Below, piece after piece: positions 22,276 to 30,453 of a DNA stretch of 38,983 nucleotides. How positions within the stretch are numbered: the first letter of the stretch is position 1; the number at the start of each line of letters is the position of its first letter. The translations under genes and the position numbers were made by a program. Source of the DNA: Candidatus Shapirobacteria bacterium (GTDB lineage: Bacteria; Patescibacteriota; Microgenomatia; 0-14-0-10-38-17). The notes under the pieces were generated by a model. The model worked only from the letters and a program-made list of their open reading frames with translations, was not told the origin of the DNA and did no database searches. The stretch covers positions 1 through 38,983 of the forward strand of contig JAGPNC010000007.1 in the NCBI GenBank assembly GCA_018052565.1, given 5' to 3'.

Positions 22276-23959
22276 TCTTTTTTCTAATAGAAACTAATCT
22301 TAACTCCAAATTTCGGCGACCCTGCCATTCGTTAAGAGAGAGGTGATAAGCAATGGCTACCCGGTCACCCACTTTTAAATCTAAGTTACCCATATTAAAG
22401 CCCACGCCATCAAAAACCGCCTCTGATTCTTGAGCCAGCCAAAGAGCCACCTTTTTCTCCTCTTGGCGGGTAGCCAAATCGTCTAAAATTAAACGCAAAT
22501 GCGCCCCGTTTTGGCCCATTTTCCTTATTCCACCGATTATAACATCGGCAGTTGAAAAGAGTGGCTCAGAATTACCCAAACCAAAGGGGGCAAACTTTTC
22601 TAAAATTTCCCAAAGCGAAAAACTTAGATCCGAAAAACGCACTTGAGCATCAATGTTAAGTTTTGGCACCAGAAGCCGCGTATCAACTTCCCGCCCTACC
22701 CGGTATAGAGCCTTCTTAACTTTAACAAGATTTTCTTTGGGAAAGCTTAAACCGGCGGCGCGGGGATGGCCGCCTAAGTCAATAAAGCAGTCTTCAATTT
22801 TTTTAAGAGCCGACAAAATATTAAACCCTTCCGGAGAGCGGCAAGAGGCTTTAATTATCCCGTCTATTGCTGTGGCCACCACCGTCGGCCGGCAAAATTT
22901 ATCAGCAATTTTCCCGGCTACCAACCCGATAATGCCGGGATGAAAATCAGGAGAATAGATAAAAATTAACCTTTGCTCCTCGGGATTTTTCAAAATTTCC
23001 TCCTCCGCTTGCCACAGCGCTTTTTGGGTGAGGGATTGGCGCGCCTGATTTTCTTTCCCTAATTTTTTGGCCAGACCAGCCGCCCGTTTAACATCGCGAG
23101 TGCATAAAAGCCGCAGGGAATCCATGGCGTCATCGAGCCGACCGGTGGCGTTAAGGCGCGGGCAGATAATATAGCCAAGGTGATAAGAATCAAGCCCGTC
23201 TTTCTGAATCTGCGCCTCGTCAAACAAGGCCAAAAGACCTGGCCGCCTAGTTTGTCTTAAAGAACGAATACCGGCTTTCAAAAAAATCCGGTTAATCATT
23301 GTCTGGGGCATCAAGTCGGCGGCAGTAGCCAACCCAACCAAATCAAGGCCGTCGGGATCGCCGGTTAAGGCGGCGGCCAAAAAATAAGCCACCGCGGCAC
23401 CACAGATTTTCGGACTCCAAACCAAAGTTGCTTTGGGTGTTTTCTTCTCCTGCTTTAGGTGGTGATCGCTAACTATCACCTCAAGCCCATCTCTTAAAAT
23501 TCCCTCAATCTCTTCTTTGGCAACAATGCCGTTATCCACGGTAATCACCAAACCAAGATCGGGATTTTCTTTTTTAAGGCGGGCAACCGTTTTGGCGCTG
23601 ATGCCATAGCCTTCACTTCTTTTGGGAAGATAGGGAAGAACATCAAAACCCTTTTGCCAAAGAGCCTCCCATAAAATTGCCGTTCCGCAGATGCCGTCAA
23701 CGTCATAATCGCCAAAAATTAAAATCTTTTGTTTTTTTTTCCTGGCCGCCAAAATTTTTCTCCTCGCCTGCGCTAGCGTCGCTGGCGAAAGGCCTACCTC
23801 CCGGGGCGTTAGCGACTTTGGCGAAGGGGGATTAAAAAAAATTTCCTTCTCCTGAAGAGGAATGCCCCGATTCGAAAGCAAAAGATTAATAATCTCTTCT
23901 CGGCGCTTTTGCTTCTCTTTGCTTTTGACTTCTCCTTTTATCTGCCACCTTTCTTCCAT
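22268..23959 (-). CDS. recJ: Single-stranded-DNA-specific exonuclease RecJ
   Basis: 563 residues of the DHH/DHHA1 family. Catalytic motifs are FGDYDVDGICG, TVDNG, VSDHH and, in DHHA1, GGHPRAAGLSF, with an OB-like C-terminal region. It digests single-stranded DNA 5' to 3' in recombination and mismatch repair. The start is placed at MEERWQI (23959): a perfect TATAAT lies 7 nt upstream, and the extra 29 codons of the longer frame would place that -10 box inside the gene. The overlap with the Rel gene links DNA repair and stringent response genes in one operon. Confidence 0.95.
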   Translation of the reverse strand: MEERWQIKGEVKSKEKQKRREEIINLLLSNRGIPLQEKEIFFNPPSPKSLTPREVGLSPATLAQARRKILAARKKKQKILIFGDYDVDGICGTAILWEALWQKGFDVLPYLPKRSEGYGISAKTVARLKKENPDLGLVITVDNGIVAKEEIEGILRDGLEVIVSDHHLKQEKKTPKATLVWSPKICGAAVAYFLAAALTGDPDGLDLVGLATAADLMPQTMINRIFLKAGIRSLRQTRRPGLLALFDEAQIQKDGLDSYHLGYIICPRLNATGRLDDAMDSLRLLCTRDVKRAAGLAKKLGKENQARQSLTQKALWQAEEEILKNPEEQRLIFIYSPDFHPGIIGLVAGKIADKFCRPTVVATAIDGIIKASCRSPEGFNILSALKKIEDCFIDLGGHPRAAGLSFPKENLVKVKKALYRVGREVDTRLLVPKLNIDAQVRFSDLSFSLWEILEKFAPFGLGNSEPLFSTADVIIGGIRKMGQNGAHLRLILDDLATRQEEKKVALWLAQESEAVFDGVGFNMGNLDLKVGDRVAIAYHLSLNEWQGRRNLELRLVSIRKKNG

Positions 23960-23966
23960 AGCAACT

Positions 23967-23972
23967 ATTATA
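23967..23972 (-). promoter_or_regulatory. Leaderless recJ -10 element
   Basis: TATAAT 7 nt before the ATG at 23959. No strong -35 box at 17 bp (TGGCGG). It decides the start. Confidence 0.55.
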
Positions 23973-24188
23973 GAAGAAAAAATTACCTGCCGCCAGCCGA
24001 AGAATATTTTTCCTTTTTCCCGAGGTTCCTGCCTAATCAACGCCATGGGCTGAATAGCTCCTTTGCTTAAGAACTAAAACAGCTTTTTAAAAGAAAAATC
24101 ATTTACTGTCATAAGAGGAAAAAATATAAAGGCCGGGGCGCCTGGCGCTAAAGATTATTCAAAAACCCTAAAAAGAGGCAACAAGATG

Positions 24189-24194
24189 TATAAT
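24189..24194 (+). promoter_or_regulatory. Leaderless -10 element of the HELSH protein gene
   Basis: TGTATAAT ends 6 nt before the ATG at 24201. An in-frame ATG at 24186 overlaps this box and is unlikely to be the true start. Confidence 0.5.
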
Positions 24195-24200
24195 TTAATC

Positions 24201-25220
24201 ATGCCAGACGCAGAGCCAAGTCCATTGCCGCAAGAATTAATTGGGGTGCCAGAAAACGACACCGCTTTGGCAGAAGATCTGTTAAGGGGGATAAGAAGAA
24301 CATATAAAGAGTGTCTCGCGCCAATCCTCGTAAGTAGGGAAAAAGTTAATCCTGTTATCACGGGATTTGAAGAAAAGCTGCATGAGCTGAACGAAAAACG
24401 GGCTAATTTTTATGGCCGAGGGTACAATCCTCCGGAAGTTTTTTATGTTGATCATGTTGGGGCTATGCGTAGGGCAAAAGAAATTAACAATACAATCATT
24501 AAAATGGGATTAGGTTTTTATGAACCTTTTGACAGATATGGCGCCCTATACGCACCAATAGGAAATTTTATAATAATATTTTTAAATAATTTCGAAAACG
24601 AAGATATTGACGGGTGGTATGCGTGTGGGAAACTCCGCCATGAACTAAGCCATGCGGGAAGCGTCACGAAACACAGAGTCTACCAACGTGGAGATAGCAA
24701 ACCTTTATATCAAGAATATAGGGTAGGCGCGCTCTTGGTTCAAGAAGGGGGAAACAAACTTGGCCTTGCCGCCCAGGAAGGACATCACGCCATTGAAGAT
24801 GAAATTTTCGAAGGAAAACATCGTGGGCTTTTAAGCCAAGATGAATATTTAAAAAGAATATACGATCTTCGACCAATATTTCCAGGAGCTCAAGAAAAAT
24901 ATGAACAGCTACGGCAATCGTTAATACAACGAGGAGTAATACCTCAAGACCGCATGCTGATATTCTATCGAAAATATGGTTATGCAATAGAGTCAATGAA
25001 AGTAGCAGACTCATATGAAGATTACCGTGACTTAATGATGCTTCTATACGAAAGAAGGCCAGAGTTATTCAGACTTTTTTGTGACTATACATACGGTGAT
25101 AAGATGATCAATTTTGCTAAAGGGGTTGAACAAACATTCGGCAAGGGGTTCTTTAGCAAATTAATGAGCGTAGTAGATAGAGAAAGCGCAAGGAAGCTAA
25201 TTAATGAATGTAGCAGGTAG
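24201..25220 (+). CDS. Putative zincin-type metallopeptidase-like protein
   Basis: 339 residues with no signal peptide or membrane segment. The only recognisable motif is HELSH in KLRHELSHAGS around residue 153, which fits the HExxH zinc-binding signature of metallopeptidases. A later EGHHAIEDEIFE could supply a third ligand. I know no named family for it and activity is only inferred from HExxH. The sequence is less GC-rich than nearby core genes, and together with the next gene it may be a small accessory pair. It is divergent from recJ with 241 bp between starts. Confidence 0.6.
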   Translation: MPDAEPSPLPQELIGVPENDTALAEDLLRGIRRTYKECLAPILVSREKVNPVITGFEEKLHELNEKRANFYGRGYNPPEVFYVDHVGAMRRAKEINNTIIKMGLGFYEPFDRYGALYAPIGNFIIIFLNNFENEDIDGWYACGKLRHELSHAGSVTKHRVYQRGDSKPLYQEYRVGALLVQEGGNKLGLAAQEGHHAIEDEIFEGKHRGLLSQDEYLKRIYDLRPIFPGAQEKYEQLRQSLIQRGVIPQDRMLIFYRKYGYAIESMKVADSYEDYRDLMMLLYERRPELFRLFCDYTYGDKMINFAKGVEQTFGKGFFSKLMSVVDRESARKLINECSR

Positions 25221-25497
25221 TCGACAAAATCAGTCAAAATCGCATACAAAAAATAGCGAAAATTAGCACTTCTTAAAAAACGTGGTTACTATTTAAACCC
25301 TAAAAATACTCCGCATCGGCGTTGATCTCTTTTAAAATTGATAGGATTCTCCACTCTTGAGCCTATCATAAATAATACTGGCAGGTTTCTTCACCAATTT
25401 TAGCACCTTCTTCACAAAAATCGTAATCAAATCTTAGTAAGCATATAGCCTACCTGCCAATAAGGCAAGTGTGTTCTGGGCACCGCACAATTTATTA
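25221..25497. other. Spacer between two lineage-specific genes
   Basis: No certain gene. A short inverted repeat GGCAGGT...ACCTGCC (about 25380-25459) is seen. On the minus strand a 32-codon frame with a TTG start reads VKKVLKLVKKPASIIYDRLK, a basic amphipathic stretch that may be chance. Confidence 0.3.
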
Positions 25498-25527
25498 TTG
25501 ACAAGCTATGTCTTTGTGATCTATTAT
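25498..25527 (+). promoter_or_regulatory. Promoter of the leader peptide and downstream gene
   Basis: A perfect TTGACA (25498-25503), 18-bp spacer and TATTAT (25522-25527); TATAAT overlaps at 25525-25530. The ATG of the leader frame is 8 nt after TATTAT, so the transcript should be leaderless. Confidence 0.55.
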
Positions 25528-25535
25528 AATGATAC

Positions 25536-25592
25536 ATGTTTTTGGGGAAGATGCCTAAGCAGGAAATAGAAAGTCAAAAGAAAACACAATGA
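25536..25592 (+). CDS. Possible 18-residue leader peptide
   Basis: An ATG right at the expected transcription start opens MFLGKMPKQEIESQKKTQ and a TGA. Its stop overlaps the ATG of the next gene (ATGA, 25589-25592), the arrangement expected for translational coupling, and the next gene has no ribosome binding site of its own. It could also be the true N-terminus of that gene if a frameshift occurred. Not a recognised family. Confidence 0.4.
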   Translation: MFLGKMPKQEIESQKKTQ

Positions 25593-26455
25593 GCCTAGAA
25601 CCAGATCTCCAGAAAGACCCAGGGCCAGAAGGCGCTCAGCCAATATCTAAGAGAGAATTTTTCCCGTGGGAAGGGAAGACGCTTGAAGAACCAATGAGAC
25701 TTCGAGAAGACGAGAACCATCTTCCGGAAGGCAAGAATCCAATTGTTGAAATCATAGTATTACCAAATGGGGTAAGATACGCGCGTGTCTGTGATAATAC
25801 AGGCAGAGAGATAGATCATAATTGGAACACAAGGAGCAGAGGAAAATATGAATATGCAGGAGATCTAGGGGGAGGATTATTTCTAGAGTGGGTAGGTGTA
25901 GAGAGGGGGGAGAACGGACAAAATCACTGCAGGTCTGAGGTGGAAAAAAGATTTGATCCTAACGCGAGAGATGAAGAGACGGGTTTACCCGCAACACATG
26001 GCCTCTGGTACGATATTGATCCACACAGCAAAGATTTTAGCGCTATATATAATTGCCAGAGCGGGGGAGAAGACATCCATATACGGATATACACAAAGCC
26101 AAGAGCAAGAGAAAGTAACCAACAGGCATCGCCAGAGGCATTATCGTGCAGTATTTTTATAAAAAACGCAGACGAAGAGATAGAATTCTACTTTGATCCA
26201 AATGGGCTATTAGAAAAAATAGAGGTCAAAACAACTGATAGTCATGATGAAACCACAACAGTCATAATAGAAAAAGAAAAACTAAGATCGCTCTTGGCAA
26301 AAAAAATAGTTAGAGGAGTATTTGGAGTTGAAAACGATGGTCCCTTGATATTGGATGTGGGGAAGACATTAAAGAACCTCATAGAAAATGATGCCAAAAG
26401 GCCCAAGAATCCTATAAGGTTAATGGCATTTATTGGCGCCACCGACATTAAGTAA
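25589..26455 (+). CDS. Hypothetical protein
   Basis: 288 residues, soluble, charged, no signal peptide. It has many Asp/Glu and Lys/Arg and alternating strands (LPNGVRYARVCDNTGREID; EEIEFYFDPNGLLEKIEVK), suggesting a beta-rich fold. I recognise no family. The start is coupled by ATGA overlap to the small frame at 25536. Base composition resembles that of the preceding HELSH gene more than the core genes, so the two may form one accessory unit. Confidence 0.6.
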   Translation: MSLEPDLQKDPGPEGAQPISKREFFPWEGKTLEEPMRLREDENHLPEGKNPIVEIIVLPNGVRYARVCDNTGREIDHNWNTRSRGKYEYAGDLGGGLFLEWVGVERGENGQNHCRSEVEKRFDPNARDEETGLPATHGLWYDIDPHSKDFSAIYNCQSGGEDIHIRIYTKPRARESNQQASPEALSCSIFIKNADEEIEFYFDPNGLLEKIEVKTTDSHDETTTVIIEKEKLRSLLAKKIVRGVFGVENDGPLILDVGKTLKNLIENDAKRPKNPIRLMAFIGATDIK

Positions 26456-26795
26456 AAGAGGAAGATGGCAATCAATACCATTATATTATTTAGTATAGTG
26501 GCAGAAACAGGAGAAAGGCACTCCCCAGAAAGAAACGAGAAATATATTTTGAGAAACTAAACCAATTTCGCCTTTTGTCGATAGTTATCTTTTTTAAGAT
26601 AACCCAAAAAGCCTCTATCTCTTTTTTGGCCATACTTGATCGTTCTGTGAACACAACTACGACTTGCCATTTTTGTGTATGAATGGCTATCAGGACAGGT
26701 CTTTGGCTCCAACTTAACCTCCTTAATAATCAGGGTTATCATCATTTTTTCCTTTCCTTCCACTATAATAGCCAATATCCCATCCTAATTTTTAA
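26456..26795 (-). CDS. Small hypothetical ORF in a long spacer
   Basis: Within this spacer a minus-strand frame 26745-26557 encodes 62 residues from MMITLIIKEVKLEPKT, with CPDSHSYTKMASRSCVH (two Cys, two His) and a basic end (GFLGYLKKDNYRQKAKLV). GGAAAGG lies 5-11 nt before its ATG and a TATTATA upstream could be a -10 box. It might be a small zinc-binding protein, but I recognise no family and it may be chance. The rest of the spacer holds nothing I can name. Confidence 0.35.
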
Positions 26796-26825
26796 TTGCC
26801 AAAAACCCCGGAAACCTGTTATACT
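26796..26825 (+). promoter_or_regulatory. Near-leaderless promoter of the ATP-cone protein gene
   Basis: TTGCCA (26796-26801), 18-bp spacer, TATACT (26820-26825) with an upstream TG, and the ATG 8 nt later at 26834. TTCAGAAG between them offers no Shine-Dalgarno. Confidence 0.6.
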
Positions 26826-26833
26826 TTCAGAAG

Positions 26834-27682
26834 ATGGTAAAAAAGTTTCCCTATGTTATTAATCTGGCTGGCCAAAAAGAGCCGTTTTCTTGGGAAAAAG
26901 TTTTCTTAAGCGCGCGGCGAGCCGGAAGCTCAAAAGAACTGGCCAAAAAAATTGCTGACGAAATCAGCCTGATGGTTTACCCCGGCATCCCCACCGCCCT
27001 CATCCACGAAGAAGTTCTAAAACATCTTCACAAACAAGAACCTAAGGCGGAAATCCGCTTTTCTCTTAAGAAAGCCATTCAGCGCCTCGGCCCCACCGGA
27101 TTTCCCTTTGAAAAATACGTCGGCGCTCTTTTTGAGGCCCAGGGCTGGGAAGTTTCCCTTAACCAAAGCCTCAAAGGCTACTGCCTGACCTATGAAATTG
27201 ATTTCTTGGCCGAAAAAGAAAAAGAAGTACTCGTGGGCGAGTGCAAATTCCGCCAAACTTTGGCAAAACAAAAAATCAATACCGAAATCATTTTGGCTAA
27301 TTATGCCAAATTTCTTGATCTCAAAAAGGGGAAACTTTTTAAAACCCCTCTTTTCCGTCAAAAAAAGGTTAATTTTATCTTGGTCAGCGATGCCAAATTT
27401 ACCAGCCAAACCCAAAAATTTGCTCGTTGTTATCAACTCAAACTTTTGGGCTGGCGATATCCGGAAGATCGTGGTCTAGAGCACTTGATTGAAAGCCAAA
27501 ACCTTTATCCGGTCACTATTCTTCCTTCTCTTGATGACGATATGGCTCGCCACTGCTTTGAAGAGAAAATTATTTTGGTTAAAGATCTGCTTAGAAAATG
27601 GCCTGATTTTACCAAAAAAGTCAATCTTTCCTTGCCAAAAGCCAACATCATTCTTGAGGAAGCCAAAATACTTCTTGACTAA
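26834..27682 (+). CDS. ATP-cone domain protein with PD-(D/E)XK nuclease-like domain
   Basis: 282 residues. The N-terminal ~90 look like an ATP-cone (FPYVINLAGQKEPFSWEKVF, then helices ending HLHKQEP), the nucleotide-sensing domain best known from ribonucleotide reductase and NrdR. The middle part has EIDFLAEKEKEVLVGECKF around residues 121-140: Asp, then Glu-x-Lys, matching the metal site of Mrr/Holliday-junction-type restriction-like nucleases. It may be a DNA nuclease controlled by ATP/dATP. Similar stand-alone proteins exist in several bacterial groups without defined function. Stand-alone gene, followed by the TGACATAAAA palindrome. Confidence 0.75.
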   Translation: MVKKFPYVINLAGQKEPFSWEKVFLSARRAGSSKELAKKIADEISLMVYPGIPTALIHEEVLKHLHKQEPKAEIRFSLKKAIQRLGPTGFPFEKYVGALFEAQGWEVSLNQSLKGYCLTYEIDFLAEKEKEVLVGECKFRQTLAKQKINTEIILANYAKFLDLKKGKLFKTPLFRQKKVNFILVSDAKFTSQTQKFARCYQLKLLGWRYPEDRGLEHLIESQNLYPVTILPSLDDDMARHCFEEKIILVKDLLRKWPDFTKKVNLSLPKANIILEEAKILLD

Positions 27683-27735
27683 GAAATAACCCCTTTTTTC
27701 TCCCTATCTATTCACTATCTAATTAGTCTTGAAAA

Positions 27736-27774
27736 ATATGACATAAAGATAGGCGGTCGCTCGTTTTATGTCAC
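27736..27774. repeat. TGACATAAAA palindrome, copy 2
   Basis: ATGACATAAA ... TTTATGTCA around AGGCGGTCGCTCG, 54 nt after the stop of the ATP-cone gene. Its reverse complement aligns with 12264-12304 including the outer AGGCCTA, so the two are homologous. Both sit downstream of a gene in the same relative orientation. Confidence 0.6.
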
Positions 27775-27913
27775 AGGCCTATAAATATAATTAAGCTGGC
27801 TAATAATGAATTACTCCCTAGATTTCTGCTTAATCAACTCCGGAGGTTGATTAGCTTTAAACCCCGGGAGAAATATTGCTGATAAAAATGTTATTCTAAT
27901 TTTTTTGCCCTGC

Positions 27914-27919
27914 TATAAT
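27914..27919 (+). promoter_or_regulatory. Leaderless -10 element of the CCA-enzyme gene
   Basis: TATAAT followed by AAAGTT and the ATG at 27926. A weak TTATTC sits at the -35 position. It decides the start over an upstream TTG. Confidence 0.6.
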
Positions 27920-27925
27920 AAAGTT

Positions 27926-29323
27926 ATGGTAAAAACTGATGCCCCCAAGAAAAATAAAATTCTCCCCTCTTTTCTGCCGCCAGAAATTAAGGCTATTTTT
28001 GAAAAATTCTCCCAAGCCGGTTGGGAAATTTATTTAGTCGGCGGCGCGGTCCGGGACATGCTCTTGGGAAAAAAAGAAATTAATAACTGGGACTTTACCA
28101 CCAACGCTTGCCCTGAAAAAATCCAAAGTCTTTTTGAAGAAAGTTTTTATGATAATCAATATGGAACAGTTAAAATCCCCCACCCCAAATTCACTCCCAT
28201 CGAAATTACTACCTACCGCCACGAAAAAGGCTATCGCGATTTTCGCCACCCTGACCAAATTTTTTGGGGGAAAACTATCGAAGAAGATTTGTCCCGTCGT
28301 GATTTTACTATTGACGCCATCGCCTTAGGCCTTGTTGAGCCACTGCCAAAGGCCAAAGACCAAAGACCAACGACCAAATTAATCGATCCCTTCGGCGGTC
28401 AAAAGGATTTGGAAAAAAAACTAATCCGCGCTGTCGGTGATCCCGACGAGCGCTTCGCCGAAGACGCCTTAAGACTTTTGCGAGCGATTCGTTTAGCCAC
28501 GGTCCTAAATTTCGAAATTGAAGAAAAAACTTTTAACGCGATTAAAAAGAACGCTGCTTTAATTAAAAAAGTCTCCGGCGAACGCATTCGGGAGGAAATT
28601 TTTAAAATTATCAAAAGCGACCAAGTTGAAAAAGGCTTTAATTTTTTACGCGAAACTGGCCTTTTAGAATACCTTTTTCCCGAGTTTCTTCCTGCCTACA
28701 ATTTAACGCAAAAGGGCCATCACCTTTGGGATGTCTGGCGCCATTCTCTTCTTTCGGCTAAATTCTGTCCTTCTGGCGATCCTGTTGTCCGCTTGGCCGC
28801 TCTTCTCCACGATATCGGCAAGCCACAGGTGGTGGCCGAAAAAGACGGCGAACGCACTTTTTATAATCACGAAGTGGTGGGGGCGAGAATGGCCCGCCAA
28901 ATCGGCCAACGTTTACGCCTTTCCAATAAGGATTTAGACCGCCTTTATCGCCTTGTCCGCTGGCACCAATTCTCGGTTTCGGAAAAACAAACTGATAAGG
29001 CACTAAAACGTTTCCTGCGCCGGGTGGGCCTGGAAAACGTAGAGGATATGCTGGCGTTGCGCACCGGCGATCGGCTGGGAAGCGGAGCCAAAAAAACTTC
29101 TTGGCGCACCGAAGAATTTAAAAAACGGCTGATCGAGGTTCAAAAGCAGCCTTTTAGCGTTACCGACTTAAAAATAAATGGCCACGACGTGATGAAAATT
29201 TTGGATATCCCGCCGGGGCCAAAAGTAGGCGAGGTGCTTAACGAAATTTTTGCCAAAGTAGAAGAAGGGAAACTGGAAAATAACCGCGATGTTCTCTTGC
29301 GGGAGATAGAAAAAGTTAAATAA
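27926..29323 (+). CDS. CCA-adding tRNA nucleotidyltransferase / poly(A) polymerase-type with HD domain
   Basis: 465 residues. The class II nucleotidyltransferase head has GGAVRDMLLG, then INNWDFTTN where the metal-binding D-x-D normally is: here it reads N-W-D, so the first Asp is Asn. RRDFTIDAIAL (the conserved RRD) and EDALRLLRAIRLAT follow. The C-terminal half carries an HD phosphohydrolase domain (LLHDIGKP, YNHEVVGARMA). It should repair or add tRNA CCA ends, needed because the tRNA-Gln here does not encode CCA. The Asn may reduce activity unless compensated. Start chosen from the -10 box 6 nt upstream. Convergent with secF, with a REP-like hairpin between. Confidence 0.92.
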   Translation: MVKTDAPKKNKILPSFLPPEIKAIFEKFSQAGWEIYLVGGAVRDMLLGKKEINNWDFTTNACPEKIQSLFEESFYDNQYGTVKIPHPKFTPIEITTYRHEKGYRDFRHPDQIFWGKTIEEDLSRRDFTIDAIALGLVEPLPKAKDQRPTTKLIDPFGGQKDLEKKLIRAVGDPDERFAEDALRLLRAIRLATVLNFEIEEKTFNAIKKNAALIKKVSGERIREEIFKIIKSDQVEKGFNFLRETGLLEYLFPEFLPAYNLTQKGHHLWDVWRHSLLSAKFCPSGDPVVRLAALLHDIGKPQVVAEKDGERTFYNHEVVGARMARQIGQRLRLSNKDLDRLYRLVRWHQFSVSEKQTDKALKRFLRRVGLENVEDMLALRTGDRLGSGAKKTSWRTEEFKKRLIEVQKQPFSVTDLKINGHDVMKILDIPPGPKVGEVLNEIFAKVEEGKLENNRDVLLREIEKVK

Positions 29324-29343
29324 GGCCCTCCTGCTACTGGCGT

Positions 29344-29430
29344 GGCGAGACATAATTTGTCATCCCAAATTAAATTCAGGACATTGTTAAGGTCTAGAAA
29401 AAACAGATCCTGATTTTCATCAGGATGACG
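29344..29430. repeat. REP/MITE-related repeat between the CCA-enzyme gene and secF
   Basis: GAGACATAATTTGTCATCC resembles the left end of the MITE at 11855, and ATCCTGAT/ATCAGGAT forms an 8-bp stem with loop TTTC near 29407-29426. No T run follows. A likely degenerate copy of the 11855 element family. Confidence 0.6.
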
Positions 29431-29449
29431 AATTACTGCCAACTAAGGA

Positions 29450-30322
29450 CTATTTTTTCTTTCTTCCCCGCCGCCACTGTTCAAAGGTAACCAAAAGAGG
29501 CACGGCTAAAAAGGTAGAAGAATAAGTCCCCAAAATTGTTCCCGCCAAGAGAGCTGTTGTAAACCAGCGAATCGTTTCCCCTCCTAAAAGAAGGGCTGCC
29601 GTCAGCATAAAAATAATCGTTAAGGAATTATTAATATTACGCACGATTGTTTGACTTAAGGCCTTGTTCGCCATCTCTTCAAGATTATTAGCATCAAAAA
29701 ACCGTCCCGTTTGCTTACGAATGTAATCAAAGGTTACCACCGTATCGTGGACCGACGAGGAAAGGGTAGTAAGAAGAGCGGTAATAAAAAGAGCGTCTAC
29801 GCCCACTCCGCGTACTTTCCCCAAAAAAGAAAAAGTGCCAGTAAGAATAAGGGCGTCATGAAGCATCGCCAAAATCGCAAAAATACCAAACTGATAGCTT
29901 TTAAACCGCCAACTGATGTAAAGCAAAATCAGTATTACTGCCACAATTAAGGCGGTTAAGGCTTTGGTAAATAACTCTCCTCCGATTGCCGGGCTCACCG
30001 TTTCAAAACGCAATTTCTCAACCGGCGCGAAGTTCTTTTCTAAAGCGGCTAGCACCTCCTCCTGGTTTTTATCACTCTCAAACCTGATAAGAAAGCTTCC
30101 TTCTTGCGTTTCTTGAATTTGAGAAACGTTAACCTCTTCATTTTTAAAGGCCACCCAAACCTCATCACTAGCTGTCGGCTTGCCAAGTTTTACCTCTAAA
30201 AGAGAGCCGCCGGTGAAATCAAGCGATAAAACCAAGCCAAATCGGGCCAGAAAAAATATCGAGAGGCCCACCAAAATGGCCGAAATAATAAAACTGAGGT
30301 AACAATATTTTAAAAAATTCAT
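29450..30322 (-). CDS. secF: Protein translocase subunit SecF
   Basis: 290 residues of the SecF/RND family with six predicted membrane helices and one large outer loop. The signature LDFTGGSLLEVKL follows helix 1, and the conserved DALILTGTFSFL and HDTVVTFDYIRKQ regions are present. With SecD it uses the proton gradient to help pull proteins across the membrane. It lies downstream of secD but 131 bp away across an AT-rich inverted repeat, so it may have some independent expression; AAAGG lies immediately before its ATG. Confidence 0.96.
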   Translation of the reverse strand: MNFLKYCYLSFIISAILVGLSIFFLARFGLVLSLDFTGGSLLEVKLGKPTASDEVWVAFKNEEVNVSQIQETQEGSFLIRFESDKNQEEVLAALEKNFAPVEKLRFETVSPAIGGELFTKALTALIVAVILILLYISWRFKSYQFGIFAILAMLHDALILTGTFSFLGKVRGVGVDALFITALLTTLSSSVHDTVVTFDYIRKQTGRFFDANNLEEMANKALSQTIVRNINNSLTIIFMLTAALLLGGETIRWFTTALLAGTILGTYSSTFLAVPLLVTFEQWRRGRKKK

Positions 30323-30453
30323 CCTTTATAAATACAAATTCAAAATTCAAAAGTTAAAAGTTTTTCGTTTTGCTTTTGAATTTTAACTTGTAATTTTGAC
30401 TTTTAAATTTTTACTTTTTCCGCCAGAGGCGGACCCGCCTTGGGCGGGGACTT
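30323..30453. repeat. AT-rich inverted repeat between secD and secF
   Basis: AATTCAAAATTCAAAAGTTAA (about 30340-30360) mirrors TTTTGAATTTTAACTTGTAA (30376-30395), followed by TTTTGACTTTTAAATTTTTA. A GC-rich short hairpin (GGCGGACCCGCCTTGGGCGGG, 30428-30448) lies just after the secD stop and may attenuate read-through into secF. Confidence 0.6.

Noticed and set aside
29711-29950. Open frames inside secF, secD, recJ, folC and other core genes on the opposite strand
   Set aside because: They show no family motifs and follow from the codon composition of the true genes.
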